Assembly (NCBI GenBank): GCA_022545645.1
Contig: JACZQQ010000013.1
Coordinates: 1-23,325, forward strand
Direction of reading: 5' to 3'
Length of the DNA stretch: 23,325 bases
Source: Acidobacteriota bacterium
GTDB lineage: Bacteria > Acidobacteriota > UBA6911 > RPQK01 > JADFOI01
In this document: in pieces, positions 14,927 to 22,626 of the stretch
Position numbering within the stretch: position 1 is the first letter of the stretch
How the letters are laid out: every line of letters starts with the position of its first letter
Notes under the pieces: generated by a model
Database searches by the model: none
Told to the model about the DNA's origin: nothing
The model's input: the letters and a program-made list of their open reading frames with translations, nothing else
Program-made: the position numbers and the translations under genes

Positions 14927-16507
14927 TCATAGGCGTACCAGCAGCAGGAATTGCACGGCCGGAATCTTCTGGATTTCTTGCATCACCTCTTCAGGTATCT
15001 CACCGTCGGTATTCACTACTGCCACGGCATGAGTTCCATCTCCGTTCCGACCCAGCACAAAGGAAGCGATGTTGATCTTGGCCTTACCCAGGATCGTGCC
15101 CACCAGACCGATAACTCCCGGAGTATCCTGATTTCTGAGGAAAAGAATGTGTTCCCCAAGCTCCGTTTCAATGGGGATGCCATCAATGGAGACCAAACGA
15201 TAGTTGCCCTTATGCAAAATGGCTCCCTCGATCCACTCTGTTTTTTCTGGAGAGCGCAATTGGATACTGATCAGATTGGAATAGCTGCGCGGCCGGCTGC
15301 TCACCGTTTCGATGACTGAAATGCCCCGCTCTTCCGCATAGTTTCTGGCATTCACCTGGTTGATTTCTTCCGACAGCATGGGTTTCAGTATCGCCTTGAG
15401 AATGTAATTACTGATCGGTTTGTAATTCAACTTGGCGAAGTCACCATAGTAGCGGATGCCGATCTCTGAGAGACGAATGGATGAAACCTGGCTGATGAAG
15501 GAACCCAATTTTTCAGCCAAACCCAAATAGGGCTGGATCTGTTCTAGTTCCTTGGGCGTCATGGAGGGGAAGTTGACTGCGTTTACGATCACTTCATCCT
15601 GCAGGTAGGCGGCAACCTGCTGGGCGATGTCGTAACCCACCTTGGATTGTGCTTCGACCGTTGAGGCGGCGATGTGAGGAGTCAGTACCGTGTGATCTGA
15701 AGCAAGCAGGCGAGGATGAACGTTCGGCTCGTTCTCGAAAACATCCAGGGCGGCGCCTCCGAGATGCCCTTTCTCCAGTGCATCGGCGAGATCCTCCTCC
15801 ACCACGAGCTCACCCCGGGCAGCATTGATCAGGAACGCTCCTTTTTTCATCAACTGTAAGGTCTCCTTACAAATCATCCCCTTCGTTTTCTCATTTAGTG
15901 GAGCATGCAGGCTGACAAAGTCAGCTTCGGATAAGACTTCTTCTAAAGTTCGGAGCTCGACACCCAGATCGTGTGTGTAGTCCTCGCTGACGAAAGGATC
16001 ATAGGCCAGGACCTTCAGCTGAAACGATGTTGCACGTTGGGCCATGATGGAACCGATCTTTCCCAACCCGACAAGGCCCAGAGTTTTATTTTGAAGCTCC
16101 TGTCCAATAAATGCCTTTTTGTTCCAAACTCCTGATCGCAATGAAGGATCGGCGAAAGAAATCCTACGGGCCAGGGCCAGGAGTAGGGCAAAGGTATGTT
16201 CTGCGACACTGATGCTGTTCCCGCCCGGAGTATTCATCACCACCACGCCTTTGCGGGTGGCCGCTTTCAGATCGATATTGTCGACACCCGCACCTGCGCG
16301 CCCGATCACGCGAAGTTGTGAGGCATTCTCGATGACCTCCTGAGTGACTTGAGTTTTACTGCGAACAATCAACCCATCAGCGTCACGGACTTCCGACAAC
16401 AAGGCGTCCAAGGAAAGGTCGGATCGGCAAACGACTTCAAAATCGGGTTGTTGTTTCAGGTAATCCACTCCCTCTTCCGAGAGTGGATCGGTAATCAAAA
16501 TTTTCAT
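14927..16507 (-). CDS. serA: D-3-phosphoglycerate dehydrogenase
   Basis: It oxidises 3-phosphoglycerate to 3-phosphohydroxypyruvate with NAD, the first step of serine synthesis. It has 526 residues, the long form. The substrate/NAD domains show GRAGAGVDNID (69-79), the dinucleotide motif GLVGLGKIG (144-152) and catalytic Arg231 (NAARGELV), Glu260 (DVFENEP) and His278 (TPHIAAST). After about residue 320 comes the intervening (ASB) domain. A C-terminal ACT domain (about 455-526, ILFLRNQDTPGVIGLVG) follows, which often gives serine feedback control. The start overlaps the stop of the upstream aminotransferase (ATGA), so the two form an operon. Confidence 0.97.
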   Translation of the reverse strand: MKILITDPLSEEGVDYLKQQPDFEVVCRSDLSLDALLSEVRDADGLIVRSKTQVTQEVIENASQLRVIGRAGAGVDNIDLKAATRKGVVVMNTPGGNSISVAEHTFALLLALARRISFADPSLRSGVWNKKAFIGQELQNKTLGLVGLGKIGSIMAQRATSFQLKVLAYDPFVSEDYTHDLGVELRTLEEVLSEADFVSLHAPLNEKTKGMICKETLQLMKKGAFLINAARGELVVEEDLADALEKGHLGGAALDVFENEPNVHPRLLASDHTVLTPHIAASTVEAQSKVGYDIAQQVAAYLQDEVIVNAVNFPSMTPKELEQIQPYLGLAEKLGSFISQVSSIRLSEIGIRYYGDFAKLNYKPISNYILKAILKPMLSEEINQVNARNYAEERGISVIETVSSRPRSYSNLISIQLRSPEKTEWIEGAILHKGNYRLVSIDGIPIETELGEHILFLRNQDTPGVIGLVGTILGKAKINIASFVLGRNGDGTHAVAVVNTDGEIPEEVMQEIQKIPAVQFLLLVRL

Positions 16508-17691
16508 GATGTTTCGTGAATACTCGACTTCGGATCGGAGGTGTGTTCTTGCATGCCGACAGCCTCAATCATGGCGGCTCGAACGCTGCTACCCAGATCA
16601 ACCTCCGTTCCCATCTTAGTCAGGCAGAGTTCGATAGCGGAGAGCACTGAGAAAACATCGAGCAAGTCAAAATAACCCAAATGGGCAATTCGGACAATCT
16701 TGTTTTTCAGCGCACCTTGTCCGCCCGCCACCTTGAGTCCGAATTCAGCTTCGAGTTTCTTCGCCAACTCAGCAGCAGCCACACCATCCGGCGGAATAGC
16801 TGCCGTCACAGCGCTGGCCGGGGAGGAGGAGAGGATCCTGAAGCCCAGTGCCCGAAGCCCTTCTCGCGTACTGCGGGCCATCAGCTCGGCATCAGCCAAT
16901 ACCCGTTCGGGACTCTGGCGAAGAATTTCCCTGGTTGTTTCGTTCAGGCCCACGATCAATGAGATCGCAGGCGTAAATGCACACTGGCCCTTCCGTTGCT
17001 GATTCACTTCCTGGAGCAAATCGAAGTAGTAGGAACGCGAGGAGTTGGTTTCGATTTTTGCAATCGCCCTGGGACTCAGTGTCAGAAAAGACAAACCAGG
17101 GGAGAGAGCAAAAGATTTTTGAGATCCGCTAATGACGATATCCAGGCCCCATTGGTCTGTCTCTAAGGGCTGGGTCAGCAAAGCTGTGATGGCATCGACC
17201 ACGATAAAAACCTTAGGGAACTTGGAACCAATCTGTTGGGCGATCGCCTCCAGATCGTGGGATGTAGCCGTCGAGGTTTCACATCCCTGGATGAGAACTG
17301 CCCGAATCTCTGGGTTGTGCTCCAGCGCCGCACAGATTTCCTCTGCTGAGGCCGCCTCTCCATATTTCTTTTCAAGGGATGTACAGGGAACGCCGTGACT
17401 TTGGCAGATCTTGACCCAGCGCTCTCCAAACTTGCCGGTCACAACAGCAAGAGCAGGGTCATCCGGAGACAGTAGATTGGACACAGCTGCTTCCATAGCG
17501 CCCGTCCCAGAGGATGTCAAAATGACAACATCGTTCTCGGTCCTGAAGATCTTCTGCAGATTTCGGCGAGTCTCCAGAAACAGTTCCGTGAATTGGGCCG
17601 TCCGATGATGAACAAGGGGACGCGACATCGCGAGCTGAGCCTCGGGCATCAGCGGAGTGGGTCCCGGTGTAAAGAGTCTCGTTTTGCGCAT
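16504..17691 (-). CDS. class V aminotransferase, probably for serine synthesis
   Basis: This is a PLP enzyme of the alanine-glyoxylate / serine-glyoxylate / phosphoserine type, 395 residues. The N-terminus RLFTPGPTPLMPEAQLAMS is the family substrate-binding start. SSGTGAMEA (60-68) binds the cofactor phosphate, Asp166 in VVDAI contacts the ring, and Lys192 in GSQKSFALSPGL is the Schiff-base lysine. It overlaps serA, so I infer that it converts 3-phosphohydroxypyruvate to phosphoserine in place of SerC, or uses glyoxylate/serine. Sequence alone does not decide this. I chose the ATG at 17691. The frame is open to 17850, but those 53 codons are the octamer array and palindrome, not protein homology. 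Confidence 0.88.
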   Translation of the reverse strand: MRKTRLFTPGPTPLMPEAQLAMSRPLVHHRTAQFTELFLETRRNLQKIFRTENDVVILTSSGTGAMEAAVSNLLSPDDPALAVVTGKFGERWVKICQSHGVPCTSLEKKYGEAASAEEICAALEHNPEIRAVLIQGCETSTATSHDLEAIAQQIGSKFPKVFIVVDAITALLTQPLETDQWGLDIVISGSQKSFALSPGLSFLTLSPRAIAKIETNSSRSYYFDLLQEVNQQRKGQCAFTPAISLIVGLNETTREILRQSPERVLADAELMARSTREGLRALGFRILSSSPASAVTAAIPPDGVAAAELAKKLEAEFGLKVAGGQGALKNKIVRIAHLGYFDLLDVFSVLSAIELCLTKMGTEVDLGSSVRAAMIEAVGMQEHTSDPKSSIHETS

Positions 17692-17710
17692 CGGCAAATG
17701 ATACACCGTT

Positions 17711-17782
17711 TCGTGCCTTCGTGCCTTCGTGCATTCATGCATTCGTGCAGTCGTGCAGTCGTGCTTGGGTGTTTTCGTGTGG
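17711..17782. repeat. octamer array, copy 3 (nine units)
   Basis: Nine 8-base units in strict register: TCGTGCCT twice, TCGTGCAT, TCATGCAT, TCGTGCAG twice, TCGTGCTT, GGGTGTTT and TCGTGTGG. On the minus strand the unit is NNGCACGA, the same family and orientation relative to the downstream gene as the array before the PASTA gene. It ends 20 bases before the aminotransferase ATG. Confidence 0.85.
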
Positions 17783-17794
17783 GTCAGGCGGTCA

Positions 17795-17880
17795 GGGGAG
17801 TTTGGTGCCAGCCCCAAAGTTTCTCCTTTGAAATCAGGGGTTTCCCCCATAATTCTGGGACTGTCCCCAAACTCGCCCCC
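17795..17880. repeat. REP-like palindrome with three inner hairpins
   Basis: Outer arms GGGGAGTTTGG (17795-17805) and CCAAACTCGCCCC (17867-17879) pair over GAGTTTGG. Inside are three short hairpins: CAAAG/CTTTG (17815-17830), GGGG-TTT-CCCC (17837-17847) and GGGAC-T-GTCCC (17857-17867). The GGGGACAGTCCC core resembles repeats often seen near REP-associated tyrosine transposases; this is from memory. No transposase gene is present in the window. Confidence 0.6.
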
Positions 17881-17891
17881 AGGTTGACGCC

Positions 17892-17921
17892 TTGACCTGC
17901 CGGTCTATTCTTTCCTATCAT
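17892..17921 (+). promoter_or_regulatory. promoter for the 17931 membrane-protein cluster
   Basis: TTGACC (17892-17897), an 18-base spacer and TATCAT (17916-17921). The -10 ends nine bases before the ATG at 17931, and no Shine-Dalgarno lies between, so a leaderless or near-leaderless transcript is expected. Confidence 0.55.
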
Positions 17922-17930
17922 CGACACCTC

Positions 17931-18293
17931 ATGTCTCATCCTGTCTGGATTTGTGTGGCCGCTTGGTTTGTTCCTGGTGCCGGCCATCTGTTGCTGAAGA
18001 AGTGGGGGAGAGGGATCGCGTTTTTTGTGGTCATCATGGTTTTGTTTGTCTGTGGCCTGGCCATGGAAGGGAGGCTGTTTGGTTTCAGCCCCGGATTTTT
18101 TGGGCTTCTCAAGTTCACTGCAGGCGCTGGTGCTGGATTCCCCTATTTCTTGGGAAAGCTGATGGCCTGGGGAGAGGGCAATGTTCCCGGTTACGGATAC
18201 GAGTACGGGAACACTTTTCTGTTCACAGCCGGCCTACTCAACATGCTCCTGGTGGTGGATGCTTTCGATATCGCCCGGGGTCGAAAACAGTGA
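17931..18293 (+). CDS. small integral membrane protein (DUF6677-like)
   Basis: It has 120 residues with about three membrane segments (5-22, 27-45 and 93-112). The N-terminal WFVPGAGHLLLKKWGRG is a common start of small bacterial membrane proteins, of which DUF6677 is the nearest I recall; no function is known. I chose the ATG at 17931 because the membrane segment starts at once. An ATG at 17892 would add 13 residues but falls on the promoter. The stop overlaps a GTG start of the next gene (GTGA). Confidence 0.75.
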   Translation: MSHPVWICVAAWFVPGAGHLLLKKWGRGIAFFVVIMVLFVCGLAMEGRLFGFSPGFFGLLKFTAGAGAGFPYFLGKLMAWGEGNVPGYGYEYGNTFLFTAGLLNMLLVVDAFDIARGRKQ

Positions 18294-18457
18294 ATCACTA
18301 TATCGCCATCTCTATTCTATCCGTTTGCATTACCACAGTTTTCACGTTGATCACGAAAGAGACTAAGGAAGAACGCATCCGCTATTTCCTGAAGCTGTTG
18401 GGTTATATGGTGGTGGGCTCGTTTGCGGTTGCTTGGATCATGTATAGTGTCCCCTAA
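18290..18457 (+). CDS. 55-residue small membrane protein
   Basis: GTG at 18290 overlaps the previous stop and opens a 55-codon frame, beginning MNHYIAISILSVCITTVF and ending WIMYSVP. There are two hydrophobic segments (about 3-20 and 36-53) around a charged loop (KETKEERIRYF). The tight coupling and clean two-helix pattern argue that it is real. The function is unknown. It may work with the preceding membrane protein. The next gene starts 11 bases before its end. Confidence 0.7.
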   Translation: MNHYIAISILSVCITTVFTLITKETKEERIRYFLKLLGYMVVGSFAVAWIMYSVP

Positions 18458-18851
18458 CCTTCACTACTGGGTGCCGGCCTTTCTTTACGCCGCCCTCATC
18501 TTTTTTCTTTCCCATCAGAGCGAACCTCCAGGGGCACAAGTCGTACCCGACTATACAGCCCATTTTTTCGAGTACGCCTTCTTCGGACTGACCCTGACCT
18601 GGGGTGCGACTTTGGGATTCCACCGACCTCTTACCTCAAAGAGTGCTGTAATTCTGGGTGTGATCGCCGCCCTGTATGCGATCGGCGATGAGTTTCACCA
18701 ATCCTTCGTTCCAGATCGAGTGGCATCCCTAGGTGACGTGGCAGTGGATATCGTGGGAGTCGCGGCTTGTGTGGGTATGGTTTGGGTGATCCGAAGGGGA
18801 AAGTGGCGAGAATCTATGATTCATACTGGCTGTAACGATTCGCGGACCTGA
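18447..18851 (+). CDS. VanZ-family membrane protein
   Basis: It has 134 residues and about four membrane segments. The VanZ hallmark DEFHQSFVPDR (81-91) followed by Asp97 and Asp101 is present, as is the early SHQSEPPG. VanZ in enterococci gives low-level teicoplanin resistance, but most chromosomal homologues have no known role, so no resistance should be inferred. I chose GTG at 18447, inside the end of the 55-codon gene. The frame is open to an ATG at 18423, which would overlap more. Confidence 0.82.
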   Translation: MSPNLHYWVPAFLYAALIFFLSHQSEPPGAQVVPDYTAHFFEYAFFGLTLTWGATLGFHRPLTSKSAVILGVIAALYAIGDEFHQSFVPDRVASLGDVAVDIVGVAACVGMVWVIRRGKWRESMIHTGCNDSRT

Positions 18852-18854
18852 GAG

Positions 18855-19910
18855 ATGCAGATCCATTCACCTGCCTCTGAACCCCTGTTGGCTCACTTTG
18901 AGCAGAGATTGGAAGATCGACCCTTTCGACCTCCCCTGTGGCTGAGGGGGGGGCATCTTCAAACGCTTGCCGCGTCGCTCTTGAAGCGTAACTTTTCTTG
19001 GGGATGGAGGAACGCTGAGGAACACTTCGTGGATTTAAGGGACGGATCGCGCGTGCGATTGCTTTGCGCGTGGCAGTCTGCTGATGCCCCCACCCTTGTC
19101 GTTCTTCATGGAACAGGAGGATCCAGCGCCTCGACCTACATGCAGGGGCTTTCCCATAAGGCTTACCGGGAGGGCTGGAATGCTGTTCTGGTGAATCTCT
19201 ATAACACCAATCCGAAATTGCCGAAGCCCAAAGTCTTTCACTCTGGTTCGAGCCGGGAAGTTGGAGAACTTCTGCAGAAATTGTCGATGAATCATCAGGT
19301 GCGGGACTTCTTTCTGGCGGGAGTCTCGATGGGCGGAAACATTCTGCTCAAGTTAATGGGGGAGTGGGGTTCGAATTCTCTCGTTGATGTTCGGGCTGCT
19401 GGCGTGATTTCCCCGCTGGTGGATCTGACCACTGCCTGGAAAATTCTGGAAAGACCCTCGAACTTTCTCTTTCAACATCACTTCGTGAAGAATTTCAAAA
19501 AACGCATCAAACGACACCGTTCCAGCTTGAGTCCGTTTGTGGATGTCGAGGCCCTGCTGCGCATCAAAACTCTCCGCCAGTTTGACCAGCTCTTTACGGC
19601 TCCACTGGCCGGATTTCGCGATGCCTTCGATTACTATGAAAGGGCAAGTGCTCTACCCTATCTCAAGGACATCCGTATTCCCACCTTGTTGATCCACTCC
19701 CATGATGACCCCTTGCTGCCCGGGGAACCGTTCACTCTTCCAGAAACTCGCTCAAACCCCTCACTTCTCATGGGCTTGACTCGTCAAGGAGGGCACGTGG
19801 GATATTTGGAACAGGCTGTTGCGGGAGGGGATATTGACCGTTTCTGGGCAGAAAATCGCCTGATCGATTTTTTCCGCCTGGCCCGCCAAACTCTACCTGA
19901 TCTTGATTAG
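18855..19910 (+). CDS. alpha/beta hydrolase of the YheT family
   Basis: It has 351 residues. The family start PPLWLRGGHLQTL (26-38) is clear. The oxyanion region is HGTGGS (85-90), the nucleophile elbow GVSMGG (156-161) has Ser158, the acid is Asp284 or Asp285 in HSHDDP, and the His is His314 in GGHVGYLE. Family members are esterase-like; the physiological substrate is unknown. It starts three bases after the VanZ gene and is probably its last operon partner. A perfect 30-bp palindrome begins five bases after its stop. Confidence 0.9.
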   Translation: MQIHSPASEPLLAHFEQRLEDRPFRPPLWLRGGHLQTLAASLLKRNFSWGWRNAEEHFVDLRDGSRVRLLCAWQSADAPTLVVLHGTGGSSASTYMQGLSHKAYREGWNAVLVNLYNTNPKLPKPKVFHSGSSREVGELLQKLSMNHQVRDFFLAGVSMGGNILLKLMGEWGSNSLVDVRAAGVISPLVDLTTAWKILERPSNFLFQHHFVKNFKKRIKRHRSSLSPFVDVEALLRIKTLRQFDQLFTAPLAGFRDAFDYYERASALPYLKDIRIPTLLIHSHDDPLLPGEPFTLPETRSNPSLLMGLTRQGGHVGYLEQAVAGGDIDRFWAENRLIDFFRLARQTLPDLD

Positions 19911-19914
19911 GGTC

Positions 19915-19944
19915 CGTAGGGGCGCACGGCCGTGCGCCCCTACG
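19915..19944. repeat. perfect 30-bp palindrome
   Basis: CGTAGGGGCGCACGG is followed directly by its exact reverse complement, with no spacer. No T-tract follows. Palindromes of this GTAGGGGCG type recur between genes in many bacterial phyla (from memory). It may act as a 3'-end hairpin for the hydrolase operon or be a mobile REP-like repeat. Nothing else was seen in 19945-20040 apart from a short GTGAC/GTCAC inverted repeat. Confidence 0.8.
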
Positions 19945-20049
19945 CAACCAGCCTGACACTACCCCATATTCCCGACCCTTCCTCTTAACCTGTGACTAGG
20001 GTCACTGTCTTGTAATGGAGGTGGTGTAAGAGTGGACAAGTAGGAAGAA

Positions 20050-20823
20050 ATGACAAGACTACTTGTAATTCTACTTTTCTTTTCCTCTGCAGCTTTGGGC
20101 CACGATGGCGGCCTCGACTCCATGGGCTGCCATCACGACAAGGAGCCAGGCCTGGTTCATTGCCACCGGGGCTCATTGGCTGGTCAATTCTTTGACTCGA
20201 AAAAAGAGGTTCTCAGCGCACTGATTAGGAACAAGACCGACACCCTGTCAGGCAGCAGCTCTGAAAGCGAGACTCCCCAACCGGACACTGGAGAACCAGC
20301 GGAATCTTCGGCTGTTCCTTACGATCGCGATCTTTACGGTGATTGGATTGACACGGACGGGGATTGCCAGGATACCCGGCAAGAAGTGCTCATTGCAGAA
20401 AGTCTCATCCCGGTCCAGTTTGACTCCTGGGGTTGTAATGTCGTCTCTGGCCAATGGCTCGACCCCTACACGGGCCAAACCTTCACCGATCCCAGCGACC
20501 TCGACATTGATCACGTCGTGCCGCTAGCTGAGGCACACCGTAGCGGAGCGAGTCACTGGCTGCCACAGCTTCGCACACAGTTTGCCAATGACTTATTGTT
20601 TCCTGGAAGCCTCATTGCGGTCTCCGCATCGGCAAACAGATCTAAGGGGGATAGAGATCCGGCAGACTGGCTGCCACCGAATCCAGCCTTCCAATGCGAC
20701 TACGTGAGAGCCTGGGTCATGGCAAAGGGTTATTGGGGTCTTGTGATGGACGACCGGGAGAGAAGCACGATCTACTATGTTTTAGCGGGCTGTGAGCAGC
20801 CAGTGCGGGGTTTGTCGCATTAG
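20050..20823 (+). CDS. secreted HNH endonuclease (DUF1524/GmrSD-type C-terminal domain) with YHYH-like N-domain
   Basis: It has 257 residues. A signal peptide (1-17, cut after ALG) is followed by a small Cys/His module with GLDSMGCHHDK and HCHRG (20-41), similar to the YHYH type. A Ser/Glu/Thr/Pro linker follows (about 60-90). The C-terminal nuclease domain has CQDTRQEVL, the core SDLDIDHVVPLAEAHRSG with His155, FANDL, NRSKGDRDPADWLPP and conserved Cys residues likely to form disulfides. Similar exported nucleases occur in Streptomyces and others. Its role may be nutrient DNA use or competition. No immunity gene is evident beside it. AGGAAG lies just before the ATG. Confidence 0.85.
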   Translation: MTRLLVILLFFSSAALGHDGGLDSMGCHHDKEPGLVHCHRGSLAGQFFDSKKEVLSALIRNKTDTLSGSSSESETPQPDTGEPAESSAVPYDRDLYGDWIDTDGDCQDTRQEVLIAESLIPVQFDSWGCNVVSGQWLDPYTGQTFTDPSDLDIDHVVPLAEAHRSGASHWLPQLRTQFANDLLFPGSLIAVSASANRSKGDRDPADWLPPNPAFQCDYVRAWVMAKGYWGLVMDDRERSTIYYVLAGCEQPVRGLSH

Positions 20824-20857
20824 GACAGGTTCCTAGCCCGGTCTGAAAACCCTACCT

Positions 20858-20890
20858 CCGGCTTCAGCTGGAAGCCAGTCCCTTCTCTTT
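20858..20890 (+). terminator. possible intrinsic terminator after the nuclease gene
   Basis: GGCTTC, loop AGCTG, GAAGCC (20860-20876), then a pyrimidine-rich stretch with TTCTCTTTTG. The stem is six base pairs and the T-tract is interrupted. Confidence 0.4.
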
Positions 20891-20930
20891 TGTTCACAGT
20901 TTTTCTCGCTCGAGCGTTATAGCTACTGAG

Positions 20931-21626
20931 ATGGATGCTATCCCCGCCCATTTTCCCTGCAGGCGACTGTTCGAGTTGGATTGGGAGTCTCTTTCTGATC
21001 TGGAACTGGTGGCGCTGCTCATCGGTCCCGGAACGCCAGAGAGACGGGCTTTGAATGATGCCCGAAGGCTGCTCGATGCCGTAGGTCCCTCTAGAAGGTT
21101 ACAGGAAGCCGGTTATGAAGAGCTGTGCCGGGCCGGTTTAAGTCGAAAGAAGGCGCTGGCCCTGTTGGCAGCTGTGCAGCTGTCACGCCGCTTTCAAAAA
21201 ATTCCCTTGTTTCCAGGACAGTCCTTTCGCTCCAGCCTTGAAATTTTTCGCCATTTCCAACCTCTTGTCCATGGCCTGAAAAAGGAATGCTTCTGGAGTG
21301 TGCTTCTGGATAGCAAAAACCGTATCTTGAGAGTGATACGGATATCGGAGGGATCCCTCACGGCCTCCTTGGTGCATCCCCGAGAGGTCTTTCGGCCCGC
21401 CATTCGGGAAGCGGCAGCCAGGGTTCTCTTCGTTCACAACCATCCCAGTGGTGATCCGGCACCCAGTCAGGAAGACGTGGAGATCACCCGCCGATTGGTA
21501 CAAACGGGAAAAATCGTGGGAATCCAAGCCTTGGACCATGTTATCATTGGCGCCCACACATACTTTAGCTTTGCCGATCAGGGCTTACTTGAAGGTGCGG
21601 ATGCGGCTTTGGAAAGAGGCAGGTGA
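20931..21626 (+). CDS. radC: RadC-family JAB1/MPN metalloprotein
   Basis: It has 231 residues: an N-terminal helix-hairpin-helix part (about 15-90) and a C-terminal JAMM domain. The metal site is HNHPSGDPAPSQED (169-182) with His169, His171 and Asp182. LVHPREVF precedes it, and IGIQALDHVIIG-like sequence follows. The name RadC comes from a repair phenotype later shown not to be due to this gene, and its biochemical role is still unsettled. No Shine-Dalgarno is seen. A possible TTCACA/TATAGC promoter (20893-20923) ends seven bases before the ATG, again pointing to a near-leaderless transcript, but it is weak. Confidence 0.93.
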   Translation: MDAIPAHFPCRRLFELDWESLSDLELVALLIGPGTPERRALNDARRLLDAVGPSRRLQEAGYEELCRAGLSRKKALALLAAVQLSRRFQKIPLFPGQSFRSSLEIFRHFQPLVHGLKKECFWSVLLDSKNRILRVIRISEGSLTASLVHPREVFRPAIREAAARVLFVHNHPSGDPAPSQEDVEITRRLVQTGKIVGIQALDHVIIGAHTYFSFADQGLLEGADAALERGR

Positions 21627-21644
21627 AGCCTCTCTGGATTCCGG

Positions 21645-22589
21645 ATGAGCGACCTGGAAGATGTTTCCTTGGGTATCCAGTGGCCCGAGAATCGCCCCTT
21701 TCAGTTGGTTGGACTGGGTCTCAACGCGGTGGATTGGATCTGCGTCCTTCCTCATTATCCTGAGCACAACAGCAAGGTGCAGATCGATGAAATGTACAAG
21801 CGGGGTGGGGGACAAGTCGCCACGGCTTCCGCCCTGTGTGCCCGCTATGGGTTGAAGGTTCGTTATGTGGGTCGTGTGGGAGATGACGAGATCGGCAAGT
21901 TCTCACTTCAGGACCTCCAAAAGGAGTCCATGGACCTCTCCTGTTTGCAAACCGTTTCTGGTGCGATGAGTCAGTTTGCCGTTATCCTGGTTGATCGGCC
22001 AACCGGGGAGAGAACCATTCTTTGGGATCGGGACCCGGCACTGAACTATGAAAAAGAGGAACTCAAGCGCGACTGGATTGTCCAAGGCCAACTCTTGCAT
22101 CTTGACGGCCACGATCAGACGGCCTCAATACAAGCCGCCCGCTGGGCCAAAGAGGTTGGCATGAAAGTTTCACTGGATATCGACAAAGTGCAGCCGGGCG
22201 TTGAGGAGCTTCTGGCCTTAACCGATTTTTTAATTCCGGGTACCCGATTTGTCCGTGAATTTTCAGCCCAGGAAGACTGGAGGAGGGGGTTGCGAGGTCT
22301 TTCCGAAGCCACCTCAGGATTTGTGGCGGTAACTCGTGGGAAAGAGGGAGTCGGGGTGCTCTGGAAGGATGAGATTTTTGAAATTTTCGGCACCGCCGTA
22401 GACAGCGTGGATACCACTGGGGCCGGAGATGTTTTTCATGGAGCTTTTCTCTACGGATTGTTTCAGGATTGGAGCGTCGGACGTTGTCTGCGCTTTGCCA
22501 ATTCTGCCGGGGCCCTTTCCTGTACCCAATATGGTGCCCGGGGAGGAATTCCTCCTTTAGAAAAGGTCACTTCCATGGTAGAAGATTAA
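21645..22589 (+). CDS. PfkB-family carbohydrate kinase
   Basis: This is a ribokinase-like sugar or nucleoside kinase of 314 residues. The N-terminal PfkB signature region is YKRGGGQVATASALCARYG (51-69). The C-terminal signature is DTTGAGDVFHGAF (256-268) with catalytic Asp262 and the anion hole GAGD. PGTRFV and VTRGKEGVGV mark the nucleotide region. The sugar cannot be told from sequence. It starts 18 bases after radC and may be co-transcribed. Confidence 0.92.
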   Translation: MSDLEDVSLGIQWPENRPFQLVGLGLNAVDWICVLPHYPEHNSKVQIDEMYKRGGGQVATASALCARYGLKVRYVGRVGDDEIGKFSLQDLQKESMDLSCLQTVSGAMSQFAVILVDRPTGERTILWDRDPALNYEKEELKRDWIVQGQLLHLDGHDQTASIQAARWAKEVGMKVSLDIDKVQPGVEELLALTDFLIPGTRFVREFSAQEDWRRGLRGLSEATSGFVAVTRGKEGVGVLWKDEIFEIFGTAVDSVDTTGAGDVFHGAFLYGLFQDWSVGRCLRFANSAGALSCTQYGARGGIPPLEKVTSMVED

Positions 22590-22626
22590 AAAGAGTCTTT
22601 TACAAACTATTTGCATCAGAGGAAGT

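Noticed and set aside
17692..17850. N-terminal extension of the aminotransferase
   Set aside because: The extra codons come from the stop-free octamer array and the palindrome, and family homology begins at the ATG at 17691.
18447..18851. Glycopeptide resistance gene
   Set aside because: The VanZ motif is present, but no vanA/H/X/S/R genes are nearby and most chromosomal VanZ-like proteins have no resistance role.
20831..20844. Possible third fragment of the palindromic element (CTAGCCCGG)
   Set aside because: Only nine bases match the end of copy A, and the following bases differ. A match of this length is not rare enough in 23 kb.
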